From positions 529,539 to 586,825 of the forward strand of contig NZ_KQ969495.1 in the NCBI RefSeq assembly GCF_001578885.1: 57,287 bases of DNA, written 5' to 3'. Under the pieces are notes generated by a model. That model was given only the letters and a program-made list of their open reading frames with translations. It was not told the DNA's origin and searched no databases. Of the stretch, positions 29,077-38,300 are shown piece after piece; the first letter of the stretch is position 1, and each line of letters begins with the position of its first letter. The stretch comes from Streptococcus sp. DD12. Its GTDB lineage: Bacteria; Bacillota; Bacilli; Lactobacillales; Streptococcaceae. Both the position numbers and the translations under genes were made by a program.

Positions 29077-29811
29077 CTATTTTTTCAAAGCGTCCAGTAA
29101 GCCTCTGTACTTGGTCCGTGAGATCAAGCAATTGTCCCCATTTCCAAAAAAAGCTTTCTTGGCTTCTTTATCAATCTTCGTAATATTTTGCGGATTCACC
29201 ACAAAGGAGCGGTGGCACCGATACAAGCGGGGATCTGCTTTTTCGATATCGGCAATACTAGCGTAAAATTCCAGGCGCTCATCCTGGGTGTGTAAAATGA
29301 CCTTGTGAATGGTTGGAGACGTTTCAACATACAAAATCTTATTAAAAGGAACTTGTACACGCGCCATCGCACTCTCAAATGTAAAGGCATCCTGTGCAAT
29401 TGTAGTCCCAACTTGCTCCAAGGTATAGTCGATGGCTGAGTTGATTCTCTCTCTGAAGTCTTCCTCACCCAGCGTTTTATCGATAAAATCCAAGGCAGCC
29501 ACTTTGTACTGAAAGGTAATGGGCATGAATTCAGAGTGAGTGGTGACAAAGACAATGGTCGCATGGGGGTCTTTCTTACGAATCTCTTTTGCGATCTCCA
29601 GACCTTTTTTCTCCTCACCTTTAATCTCGATATCTAAAAAGAATAGGTGATGGGCTCCTCTTTCTGTGATAGCATCCAGCAACTGGCTTGACTTCCCAAA
29701 CACTTCTGGGGCTTGGCATTGCAAGGATTTTTGACGGATGAGATCCTGCAAGACCGCTTCGATACGCGATTGTTGGATCCATTCATCTTCTAACACAAAA
29801 ATCTTCAACAA
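29077..29811 (-). CDS. LytTR response regulator, BlpR/ComE family
   Basis: A 244-residue regulator. The receiver domain has the acidic pocket FVLEDEW, phospho-acceptor Asp in HLFFLDIEIKG (about 58) and conserved FVTTHSEFMP. The C-terminal LytTR DNA-binding domain carries ILYVETSPTIHKVILHTQDERLEFYASI and RCHRSFVVNPQNI. It closely resembles BlpR, the regulator of bacteriocin loci. The GTG at 29820 overlaps the AAGGAG ribosome site, so I prefer the TTG at 29811 (8-base spacing, protein MLKIFVLEDE); the next TTG at 29808 is also possible. It is co-transcribed with the kinase. An extended -10, TGGTAAAAT, lies at 29851-29846. Confidence 0.88.
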   Translation of the reverse strand: MLKIFVLEDEWIQQSRIEAVLQDLIRQKSLQCQAPEVFGKSSQLLDAITERGAHHLFFLDIEIKGEEKKGLEIAKEIRKKDPHATIVFVTTHSEFMPITFQYKVAALDFIDKTLGEEDFRERINSAIDYTLEQVGTTIAQDAFTFESAMARVQVPFNKILYVETSPTIHKVILHTQDERLEFYASIADIEKADPRLYRCHRSFVVNPQNITKIDKEAKKAFFGNGDNCLISRTKYRGLLDALKK

Positions 29812-29845
29812 AGTCCTCACTCCTTCCCCTCGACGAATATGTTCT

Positions 29846-29851
29846 ATTTTA
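29846..29851 (-). promoter_or_regulatory. -10 element of the regulator-kinase operon
   Basis: Minus-strand TAAAAT with extended TGG, about 35 bases before the start codon. No clear -35 and no second LytTR-type box were seen here. Confidence 0.45.
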
Positions 29852-29920
29852 CCATAAATGATGCCTGCTGAGCCACTCTTTCAAAGGAGACTCACAAGGC
29901 CCTCTACCTTTTCTCCTTAA

Positions 29921-29951
29921 CAAAAAACTCTCCCGGAGGAATCCGGAAGAG
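29921..29951 (-). terminator. Terminator upstream of the regulator gene
   Basis: Minus-strand CTCTTCCGG-ATTCCT-CCGGGAGAG followed by six Ts. It insulates the regulator operon from transcription coming through the IS remnant. Confidence 0.8.
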
Positions 29952-29987
29952 ATTGCACAAGGGGATTTTGAAAAATGTTTTCTAATA

Positions 29988-30352
29988 GGATAATTGCAAA
30001 AATAAGTGCAACAGTTACGTGAGCTCATCATCTTACAGATTTGGGGTCAAACGCGACTTCCAACCTTTTTGCTTGACCCTATGGTCCTACTGTTCCTGTC
30101 CTAAGCTTGCGGAATAACCTGTTTGGCATCGTCTGAACTCTCTTGAAAGGGTAGACTTATGGGCACCAAATTTACAGGCAATTTGGCAAGGTATCAAACT
30201 GAATTACAGGTAGCTTTCTATCTTTATGCGTTCGGTTATGGTAAGGTGGGTGTGGCTCATCGTTCTTCCTCGGCTTCTGTTTGTATAGTTACTTACTGCT
30301 TACACCAACGAAAGGCTATGGTTATTTGTTGCATTATATTTTTCAATTTACC
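29988..30352 (-). mobile_element. Degenerate IS30-family insertion element (about 365 bp, both ends retained)
   Basis: Imperfect 25-bp inverted repeats at 29988-30012 (GGATAATTGCAAAAATAAG...) and 30328-30352 bracket a transposase remnant. One end reads GTTGCACTTATTTTTGCA on the minus strand, and the other is its near complement with about 20 matching positions. The element is far shorter than a full IS30-type element (about 1 kb), so most of the interior has been deleted. Confidence 0.65.
30034..30260 (-). pseudogene. IS30-family transposase N-terminal remnant
   Basis: The minus-strand frame from ATG at 30260 reads MSHTHLTITERIKIESYL, then a stop codon, then continues in the same frame with QIACKFGAHKSTLSREFRRCQTGYSAS. 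Another stop follows, then GWKSRLTPNL and a further stop. This is the helix-turn-helix start of IS30-type transposases (ITERIKIESYL...LGRSKSTISREI.RC..GYSA). At least three in-frame stops and loss of the catalytic DDE half make it non-functional. It belongs to the remnant element whose inverted repeats lie just outside. The end point is approximate, placed at the third stop. Confidence 0.7.
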
Positions 30353-30372
30353 ATTCCTTATTCATACCGGCA

Positions 30373-30452
30373 TTCTCGCTTATCACAAAGCCCGTCCGAG
30401 GCAGTTCGGCAAAAGAAAAGCCCCTCTTCTTCTGTGAAGGGGGCTTTCTTTG
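30373..30452. repeat. 80-bp direct repeat, right copy (contains a terminator hairpin)
   Basis: Right copy of the repeat at 25723-25802. Its GCCCCTCTTCTTC...GAAGGGGGC hairpin lies 12 bases from the dedA stop and has T-rich flanks on both strands, so here it should terminate dedA. The copies are offset by 4650 bases. Confidence 0.8.
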
Positions 30453-30463
30453 TTGCTTTGCTG

Positions 30464-31111
30464 TTAAGCTTTCTTTTTCTTAGCAAGACTGCTTTTAATG
30501 ACACTAATGACTGTCGGCAAAAGGGTAACGATGACCACGCCTAGGATGATGGCTGAGAAATGAGCCTTCACAAAGGGAATATTGCCAAAAAGGTAACCAG
30601 CCCCCGTTGCAATCAAGGACCAAGAAATGGCTGCGACAAAGGCACGTTTCACAAAAGATTGAACAGGAAACTGACTAAGCCCAGCGACAAAGGGAACGAA
30701 GGTGCGGACTATCGGCAGGTAGCGCCCCAAAATGATGGACCCTGACCCATGTTTTTCGAAATAGACTTCTGCTTCTCTAATATGGTCCTCTTTGATAAAT
30801 TTACTGAAAAAGCGATGGTGGACCAGCCGATAACCCAAAGTTCGTCCAATGAAAAAGTTACAGATATCACCCACAAAAGCTGCGATGAAAAACAAGACCA
30901 TAAATAGACCCACATGAAAACGCATCTCAGGATTTGCAGCTAGTGCACCTGCCGCAAACAAGAGACTATCCCCTGGTAAGAAAGGCATAATTACGGCTGC
31001 TGTTTCAATAAAAATGACCAGAAACAAGACCAGATAGGTCCAACCCCCAACAGAATTGGCAATGTTGTAGATATGGTCATCAATATGTAAAATAAAATCG
31101 ACAATAAACAT
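30464..31111 (-). CDS. DedA family membrane protein
   Basis: A 215-residue integral membrane protein with the DedA/VTT core: PFLPGDSLLFAAGALAA (the conserved F/P-x-P-G-E/D segment), GDICNFFIGRTLGYRL and the motif GRYLPIVRTFVPFVAGLSQ with its conserved arginines. DedA proteins act in lipid carrier (undecaprenyl phosphate) or phospholipid flipping and membrane homeostasis; which one applies here is not decidable. The C-terminus is basic (SSLAKKKKA). ATG at 31111 is preceded by GTGAGGAC and an extended -10 promoter. Confidence 0.92.
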   Translation of the reverse strand: MFIVDFILHIDDHIYNIANSVGGWTYLVLFLVIFIETAAVIMPFLPGDSLLFAAGALAANPEMRFHVGLFMVLFFIAAFVGDICNFFIGRTLGYRLVHHRFFSKFIKEDHIREAEVYFEKHGSGSIILGRYLPIVRTFVPFVAGLSQFPVQSFVKRAFVAAISWSLIATGAGYLFGNIPFVKAHFSAIILGVVIVTLLPTVISVIKSSLAKKKKA

Positions 31112-31140
31112 GGTGTCCTCACTTAAATATAGTCTTTGCC

Positions 31141-31146
31141 ATTATA
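31141..31146 (-). promoter_or_regulatory. dedA -10 element
   Basis: Minus-strand extended TGATATAAT about 30 bases before the dedA ATG. The -35 is not clear. Confidence 0.5.
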
Positions 31147-31261
31147 TCAGAAATTGGGCGACCTGACTCTCTTTTTCCAAAATCTTTTCCTACTCAAATC
31201 CAAGTTCACTGGCCAGGCGGCTTCAATAAAGAGATAAAAGCTCAAAGCTAGTCATGACGGC

Positions 31262-31293
31262 AAAAATCCCTGAGAATGTTTATCTCTCAGGGA
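31262..31293 (-). terminator. manA terminator
   Basis: Minus-strand TCCCTGAGA / TCTCAGGGA stem with a 9-base loop and five Ts, about 10 bases after the manA stop. Confidence 0.88.
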
Positions 31294-31302
31294 ATTCTTC
31301 GT

Positions 31303-32244
31303 TTAGGGGTGACTGACAATGAGTTCGAGTTCGCCATCAAAAGACCAGTCTTTGACATCGCTTGGTAAGATAAAATGGTCGCCTTTTTTTAGAGGGTATT
31401 CTTGATTAGCAACAAGAAGTTTGCCTTGGCCCGCCAAAACACTCACCAGACTGTAATCAGCTGTCTTTGTAAAGGTTACTGGACCTGAGATTTGCCATTT
31501 ATAAACGGCAAAAAAAGCGTTGGCCACCAAGAGGGTACTTTTCAAGTTGTCCATCTGCAAACTAACCGGGCGGCTATTGGCAGGTTGACCGATGGTTAGC
31601 ACATCGATTGATTTGTCCAAATGCAATTCACGCAAGTGCCCTTCCTTATCTTTGCGGTCAAAGTCATAAACACGATAGGTCGTGTCACTGGATTGTTGCG
31701 TTTCAAGAACTAAGATACCTGCTCCGATGGCGTGCATGGTGCCACTAGGGACATAAAAGAAATCCCCAGCTTTAACAGGCACCTTGGTCAGTAACTTGTC
31801 CCAGTCCTTAGCCTCAATCTTCTGACGCAGTTCTTCTTTGGAGCGAGCATTGTGGCCATAAATAATTTCTGCACCAGGTTTCGCATCGATAATATACCAA
31901 CACTCTGTCTTGCCAAGTTCGCCTTCATGCGCTAAGGCGTAGCTATCATCTGGGTGGACCTGCACACTGAGCCAATCATTAGCATCTAAAATTTTGGTTA
32001 ACAAAGGAAAGACCGGCTCTTTGCGGTTCCCAAACAATTGACGTTCTTGGGCGTAGAGTTGATCAAGTTTTTGGCCTGCAAAACGTCCATTTTTAACCCG
32101 AGAAACCCCATTGGGGTGTGCCGAAATAGCCCAGTATTCCCCAACATGGTCACTAGGGATCGGATAGTCAAAGACTTCCTGCAACTGGCGTCCCCCCCAA
32201 ATTTTTTCATGCATTTGAGACTCTAAAAATAATGGTTCTGACAT
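31303..32244 (-). CDS. manA: Mannose-6-phosphate isomerase, class I
   Basis: A 313-residue zinc cupin that interconverts mannose 6-phosphate and fructose 6-phosphate. The metal site is visible as SVQVHPDD (His), KTECWYII (Glu) and VPSGTMHAIG (His), with the catalytic Arg in SDTTYRVYDFDR. Length fits the short Gram-positive form. It feeds mannose into glycolysis and can supply mannose 6-phosphate for polysaccharide. ATG at 32244 follows AAAGGAG. It has its own promoter and terminator and is not linked to the adhesin gene upstream. Confidence 0.95.
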   Translation of the reverse strand: MSEPLFLESQMHEKIWGGRQLQEVFDYPIPSDHVGEYWAISAHPNGVSRVKNGRFAGQKLDQLYAQERQLFGNRKEPVFPLLTKILDANDWLSVQVHPDDSYALAHEGELGKTECWYIIDAKPGAEIIYGHNARSKEELRQKIEAKDWDKLLTKVPVKAGDFFYVPSGTMHAIGAGILVLETQQSSDTTYRVYDFDRKDKEGHLRELHLDKSIDVLTIGQPANSRPVSLQMDNLKSTLLVANAFFAVYKWQISGPVTFTKTADYSLVSVLAGQGKLLVANQEYPLKKGDHFILPSDVKDWSFDGELELIVSHP

Positions 32245-32278
32245 GATAACTCCTTTAAAAATAAACCGCTTTCTTCTT

Positions 32279-32307
32279 ATTATAGTCTAAAGGCAAAAGC
32301 TTGTCTA
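32279..32307 (-). promoter_or_regulatory. manA promoter
   Basis: Minus-strand TAGACA (32307-32302, 5 of 6), 17 bases, TATAAT (32284-32279). Confidence 0.75.
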
Positions 32308-32323
32308 GATTCATTTGACAAGG

Positions 32324-32358
32324 CAAAAAAAGAATCTCCATTTTTGGAGATTCTTTTA
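32324..32358 (-). terminator. Terminator of the serine-rich repeat protein gene
   Basis: Minus-strand AGAATCTCCA / TGGAGATTCT with a four-base loop, flanked by A and T runs. It lies about 17 bases after the stop codon. Confidence 0.9.
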
Positions 32359-32374
32359 AAGCTGAACAGAAAGA

Positions 32375-35300
32375 TTAGTCTTCTGACTGGTCATCTTCTG
32401 TCTTACGGCGTTTAGCTAGGGCCAGGGCTGTGGCTGCTACCGCTCCACCTACGATATAAGTTGGAATGTCGTCCACATAAACGTAGTCCCCACTCATGCT
32501 AGTACTGTCCGTGTAAGACAGCGACAGGCTAAAGCCGGTCTGCAGACTGGTACTCAGGTAAAAGCGATCTGACAGACTAAGCGAGAGGCTAACTGACGCT
32601 CCCATTTCCTGTGACAGCGCAGCTTGTCCTAATGCAGGCGAATAGCCCACTAGACTCGGTGCCCCTTGAGAAGAAGCAAGTGTTTCACTCATAGACAAGC
32701 TCGTACTCAAGCTTTCGCTGGTGGAGAGGCTGGTGCTGAGACTCTCGCTCATGGAAAGACTCGTACTCAAACTTTCACTCATAGAAAGGCTCGCACTCAA
32801 ACTTTCGCTAGTAGATAGGCTTGTACTCAAGCTCTCACTTGTAGAAAGGCTGGTGCTCAGGCTTTCACTGGTGGACAGGCTGGTACTCAAACTTTCGCTA
32901 GTAGACAAGCTCGTGCTCAAGCTCTCACTCATGGAAAGACTCGTACTTAAGCTTTCACTGGTAGAAAGGCTGGTACTCAAGCTTTCACTCATGGACAAGC
33001 TGGTACTGAGACTTTCGCTAGTAGAGAGACTCGTACTTAGACTTTCGCTGGTAGAAAGGCTAGTACTTAAGCTTTCACTAGTAGAGAAACTTGTGCTCAG
33101 ACTCTCACTCATAGAAAGGCTAGTACTTAAGCTTTCGCTAGTTGACAAGCTGGTACTCAAGCTTTCGCTCATGGAAAGACTAGTGCTGAGACTTTCGCTC
33201 ATAGACAAGCTCGTGCTTAAACTTTCACTAGTAGACAAGCTTGTACTCAAGCTTTCGCTAGTAGAGAGGCTAGTGCTTAGACTCTCACTCATAGAAAGGC
33301 TAGTACTTAAGCTTTCGCTAGTTGACAAGCTGGTGCTCAGACTCTCGCTCATAGAAAGGCTAGTGCTTAGACTCTCGCTAGTAGAGAGGCTGGTGCTCAG
33401 GCTTTCGCTAGTGGAGAGACTCGTACTCAAACTTTCGCTAGTGGAAAGACTGGTGCTAAGGCTCTCGCTAGTTGACAAGCTAGTGCTGATGCTTTCACTA
33501 GTGGAAAGACTGGTACTTAAGCTTTCGCTTGTAGACAGGCTGGTACTTAAACTTTCACTAGTAGAGAGGCTGGTGCTCAGACTTTCACTCATGGACAAGC
33601 TGGTGCTCAGGCTCTCGCTGGTGGACAAGCTAGTACTTAAGCTTTCGCTGGTGGACAAGCTAGTGCTCAGGCTTTCACTCATGGAAAGGCTGGTACTTAA
33701 GCTTTCGCTGGTGGAGAAACTTGTGCTCAAACTTTCGCTCATAGACAAGCTCGTGCTCAGACTCTCACTCGTTGACAGACTAGTACTCAAACTTTCGCTC
33801 ATAGACAAGCTAGTGCTCAGGCTTTCGCTAGTAGACAAGCTGGTACTCAAGCTTTCGCTGGTAGAAAGGCTGGTGCTTAGGCTTTCGCTGGTAGACAGGC
33901 TTGTACTAAAACTCTCGCTGGTGGACAAGCTCGTACTTAGGCTTTCGCTCATAGACAAGCTCGTGCTCAGACTCTCACTCATAGAAAGGCTAGTACTGAG
34001 GCTTTCGCTGGTGGACAAGCTGGTGCTGAGACTTTCACTGGTAGATAGACTGGTGCTGAGACTCTCGCTAGTAGAAAGGCTTGTACTTAAGCTCTCGCTG
34101 GTTGAAAGGCTAGTGCTCAGACTCTCGCTGGTTGAAAGGCTAGTGCTCAGACTCTCGCTGGTTGAAAGGCTGGTACTCAGACTCTCACTAGTGGACAGAC
34201 TGGTACTCAGGCTTTCGCTCATAGAAAGACTGGTGCTCAGGCTTTCGCTCATGGAAAGGCTGGTGCTTAGGCTCTCACTGGTAGACAAGCTGGTACTTAA
34301 GCTCTCGCTGGTAGACAAGCTGGTACTCAAGCTTTCACTCGTTGAAAGACTCGTGCTCAGACTTTCACTGGTGGAAAGACTGGTGCTCAGACTTTCGCTC
34401 ATAGATAAGCTGGTACTTAAGCTCTCGCTGGTGGAAAGACTGGTACTGAGACTTTCACTGGTAGATAAGCTCGTGCTTAAACTTTCACTGGTAGACAAGC
34501 TGGTGCTAAGGCTTTCGCTGGTTGACAAGCTAGTACTTAGACTTTCACTCGTTGAAAGACTGGTGCTGAGACTTTCACTAGTAGAAAGGCTAGTACTTAA
34601 GCTTTCACTGGTGGAGAGGCTGGTACTCAAACTTTCGCTGTTTGACAAGCTAGTACTCAAGCTTTCACTCGTTGAAAGACTAGTACTCAAACTTTCGCTA
34701 GTAGAGAGGCTGGTGCTGAGACTTTCACTCATGGAAAGGCTGGTGCTCAGACTCTCGCTCATAGAAAGGCTAGTGCTCAGACTTTCACTGGTAGAAAGGC
34801 TGGTGCTAAGGCTTTCGCTAGTAGACAAACTTGTGCTCAAGCTTTCGCTCATAGAAAGGCTGGTGCTTAGACTCTCGCTAGTAGACAAGCTAGTGCTCAG
34901 GCTTTCACTCGTTGAAAGACTCGTACTTAGGCTTTCGCTAGTAGAGAAACTTGTGCTCAGACTCTCGCTAGTAGACAAGCTGGTGCTCTGGCTTTCGCTG
35001 GTAGAGAGGCTAGTGCTTAGACTCTCGCTCATAGAAAGACTCGTGCTCAAGCTCTCGCTGGTAGAAAGGCTGGTACTCAAACTCTCGCTAGTAGATAAGC
35101 TCGTGCTCAGGCTTTCACTGGTGGAGAGACTGGTGCTGAGGCTTTCACTTGTAGACAAGCTGGTACTTAAGCTCTCGCTGGTAGAGAGGCTAGTGCTCAG
35201 GCTTTCACTAGTGGAAAGGCTCGTACTTAGGCTTTCGCTAGTAGAGAAACTTGTGCTCAGACTCTCGCTAGTAGACAAGCTGGTGCTCTGGCTTTCGCTG

Positions 35301-38300
35301 GTAGAGAGGCTAGTGCTTAGACTCTCGCTCATAGAAAGACTCGTGCTCAAGCTTTCACTCGTTGAAAGACTGGTACTTAAGCTTTCGCTAGTAGACAAGC
35401 TCGTGCTCAGGCTCTCACTAGTGGAGAGGCTAGTGCTCAGGCTTTCACTAGTGGAAAGACTAGTACTTAGACTTTCGCTGGTTGACAAGCTAGTACTCAA
35501 GCTTTCACTAGTAGAAAGGCTCGTGCTCAGGCTTTCGCTCATGGACAAGCTCGTGCTCAGACTTTCGCTCATAGAAAGACTCGTACTCAGACTCTCGCTC
35601 ATAGAAAGACTCGTACTCAGACTCTCGCTCATAGAAAGACTCGTACTCAGACTCTCGCTCAAGGAAAGACTGGTACTGAGACTCTCGCTAGTTGACAAGC
35701 TGGTACTCAAGCTTTCGCTCATGGAAAGACTAGTGCTGAGACTTTCGCTCATAGACAAGCTCGTGCTTAAACTTTCACTAGTAGACAAGCTTGTACTCAA
35801 GCTTTCGCTAGTTGACAAGCTGGTGCTGAGACTTTCGCTAGTAGAGAGACTCGTACTCAAGCTTTCACTCGTTGAGAGGCTAGTGCTTAGACTTTCGCTC
35901 ATGGACAAGCTAGTGCTCAGACTCTCGCTGGTGGAAAGGCTGGTACTCAGACTCTCACTAGTGGACAGACTAGTACTGAGGCTTTCGCTCGTGGAGAGGC
36001 TCGTGCTCAAGCTCTCACTTGTAGAAAGGCTGGTGCTCAAACTTTCACTCATTGAAAGGCTGGTGCTTAGACTCTCACTAGTAGACAAGCTAGTGCTCAG
36101 ACTCTCGCTCATAGACAAGCTCGTGCTCAAGCTTTCGCTGGTTGAGAGGCTAGTGCTTAGGCTTTCACTCATGGAAAGACTTGTACTCAGACTCTCGCTC
36201 GTAGAGAAACTCGTGCTCAAGCTCTCACTTGTAGAAAGGCTGGTGCTCAAACTTTCACTCATTGAAAGGCTGGTGCTTAGACTCTCACTAGTAGACAAGC
36301 TAGTGCTTAAGCTTTCACTGGTGGAAAAGCTGGTGCTGAGGCTCTCGCTCATGGACAAGCTGGTACTCAAGCTCTCACTAGTAGAAAGACTAGTACTGAG
36401 GCTTTCGCTCGTGGAGAGGCTCGTGCTCAAACTTTCACTCATTGAAAGGCTGGTGCTTAGACTCTCGCTAGTAGACAAGCTAGTGCTCAGACTCTCGCTG
36501 GTAGAAAGACTGGTGCTCAGGCTTTCACTGGTAGATAAGCTGGTACTCAGACTCTCGCTCGTAGAGAAACTCGTGCTCAAGCTCTCACTTGTAGAAAGGC
36601 TGGTGCTCAGGCTTTCACTTGTGGACAAGCTGGTGCTTAAGCTTTCGCTGGTTGACAAGCTCGTGCTGAGACTTTCGCTCATGGACAAGCTGGTGCTCAA
36701 GCTCTCACTCATGGAAAGACTGGTACTGAGGCTTTCGCTCGTGGAAAGACTGGTGCTCAGGCTCTCGCTAGTAGACAAGCTAGTACTTAGACTTTCACTT
36801 GTAGATAAGCTCGTGCTCAGGCTTTCGCTCATAGACAAGCTCGTGCTCAGGCTTTCGCTAGTTGATAGGCTGGTACTCAAACTTTCACTAGTAGATAAGC
36901 TCGTGCTCAGGCTCTCGCTAGTAGAGAGGCTGGTGCTTAGACTCTCGCTAGTAGACAAGCTAGTGCTCAGGCTTTCGCTAGTAGAGAAACTTGTGCTCAG
37001 ACTCTCGCTCATAGATAAGCTCGTGCTCAGACTCTCGCTCATAGAAAGACTCGTACTTAGACTCTCACTAGTAGAAAGGCTAGTGCTCAGACTTTCACTA
37101 GTAGAGAGACTGGTACTTAAGCTCTCGCTCATAGAGAAACTGGTACTGAGACTCTCGCTCATAGAGAAACTGGTACTGAGACTCTCGCTCATAGAAAGGC
37201 TGGTACTGAGGCTTTCGCTAGTTGAGAAACTGGTGCTCAGACTCTCGCTAGTAGAAAGGCTCGTGCTCAAACTCTCACTGGTTGATAGGCTGCTGCTCAG
37301 GCTTTCACTCATAGACAAGCTCGTGCTTAAGCTTTCACTGGTGGAGAGACTGGTACTTAAGCTCTCGCTAGTAGAAAGGCTCGTGCTCAAACTCTCACTG
37401 GTTGATAGGCTGCTGCTCAGGCTTTCACTAGTTGAAAGACTAGTACTTAAGCTTTCGCTCATGGAAAGGCTGGTACTCAAACTTTCGCTAGTTGACAAGC
37501 TAGTGCTCAGACTCTCGCTAGTGGAAAGACTAGTGCTCAGACTCTCGCTGGTAGAAAGGCTGGTACTGAGACTTTCACTGGTAGATAAGCTAGTGCTCAA
37601 GCTTTCGCTCATAGAAAGGCTAGTACTTAAGCTTTCACTGGTGGACAAGCTCGTGCTCAGGCTCTCGCTCATGGAGAGACTCGTGCTGAGACTCTCGCTG
37701 GTGGAAAGACTGGTACTGAGGCTTTCACTTGTAGACAGACTGGTGCTTAAACTTTCACTAGTTGAGAAACTCGTACTCAAGCTCTCACTAGTAGAAAGGC
37801 TGGTACTTAAACTTTCACTAGTAGAGAAACTTGTGCTCAGGCTTTCGCTAGTAGAAAGACTGGTACTTAAGCTTTCGCTGGTGGAAAGGCTGGTACTCAG
37901 GCTCTCGCTAGTTGACAAGCTAGTACTCAAGCTCTCGCTGGTGGACAAGCTAATGCTTAAGCTTTCACTTGTAGACAGGCTGGTGCTAAGGCTCTCGCTA
38001 GTAGACAAGCTCGTACTCAAGCTTTCGCTGGTAGACAAGCTAGTGCTCAGGCTCTCACTTGTAGAAAGGCTGGTACTTAAACTTTCACTAGTAGAAAGAC
38101 TCGTGCTCAAGCTCTCGCTGGTGGAAAGGCTAGTGCTCAGACTCTCGCTGGTAGAAAGACTGGTACTCAAGCTCTCACTCATAGAAAGGCTAGTGCTCAG
38201 ACTTTCGCTTGTAGAAAGACTAGTACTTAAGCTCTCGCTGGTAGAAAGGCTAGAACTCAAACTCTCACTCGTTGACAGACTCGTACTCATGCTTTCACTT

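Noticed and set aside
29849..30031. - strand 60-codon Cys-containing frame (MMSSRNCC...) as an inducing or bacteriocin peptide
   Set aside because: It starts in IS remnant DNA and reads through the terminator at 29921-29951, with no double-glycine leader and no ribosome site.
30159..30437. + strand 92-codon frame
   Set aside because: It is antisense to the IS30 transposase remnant and runs through the inverted repeat and direct repeat; no coding features.
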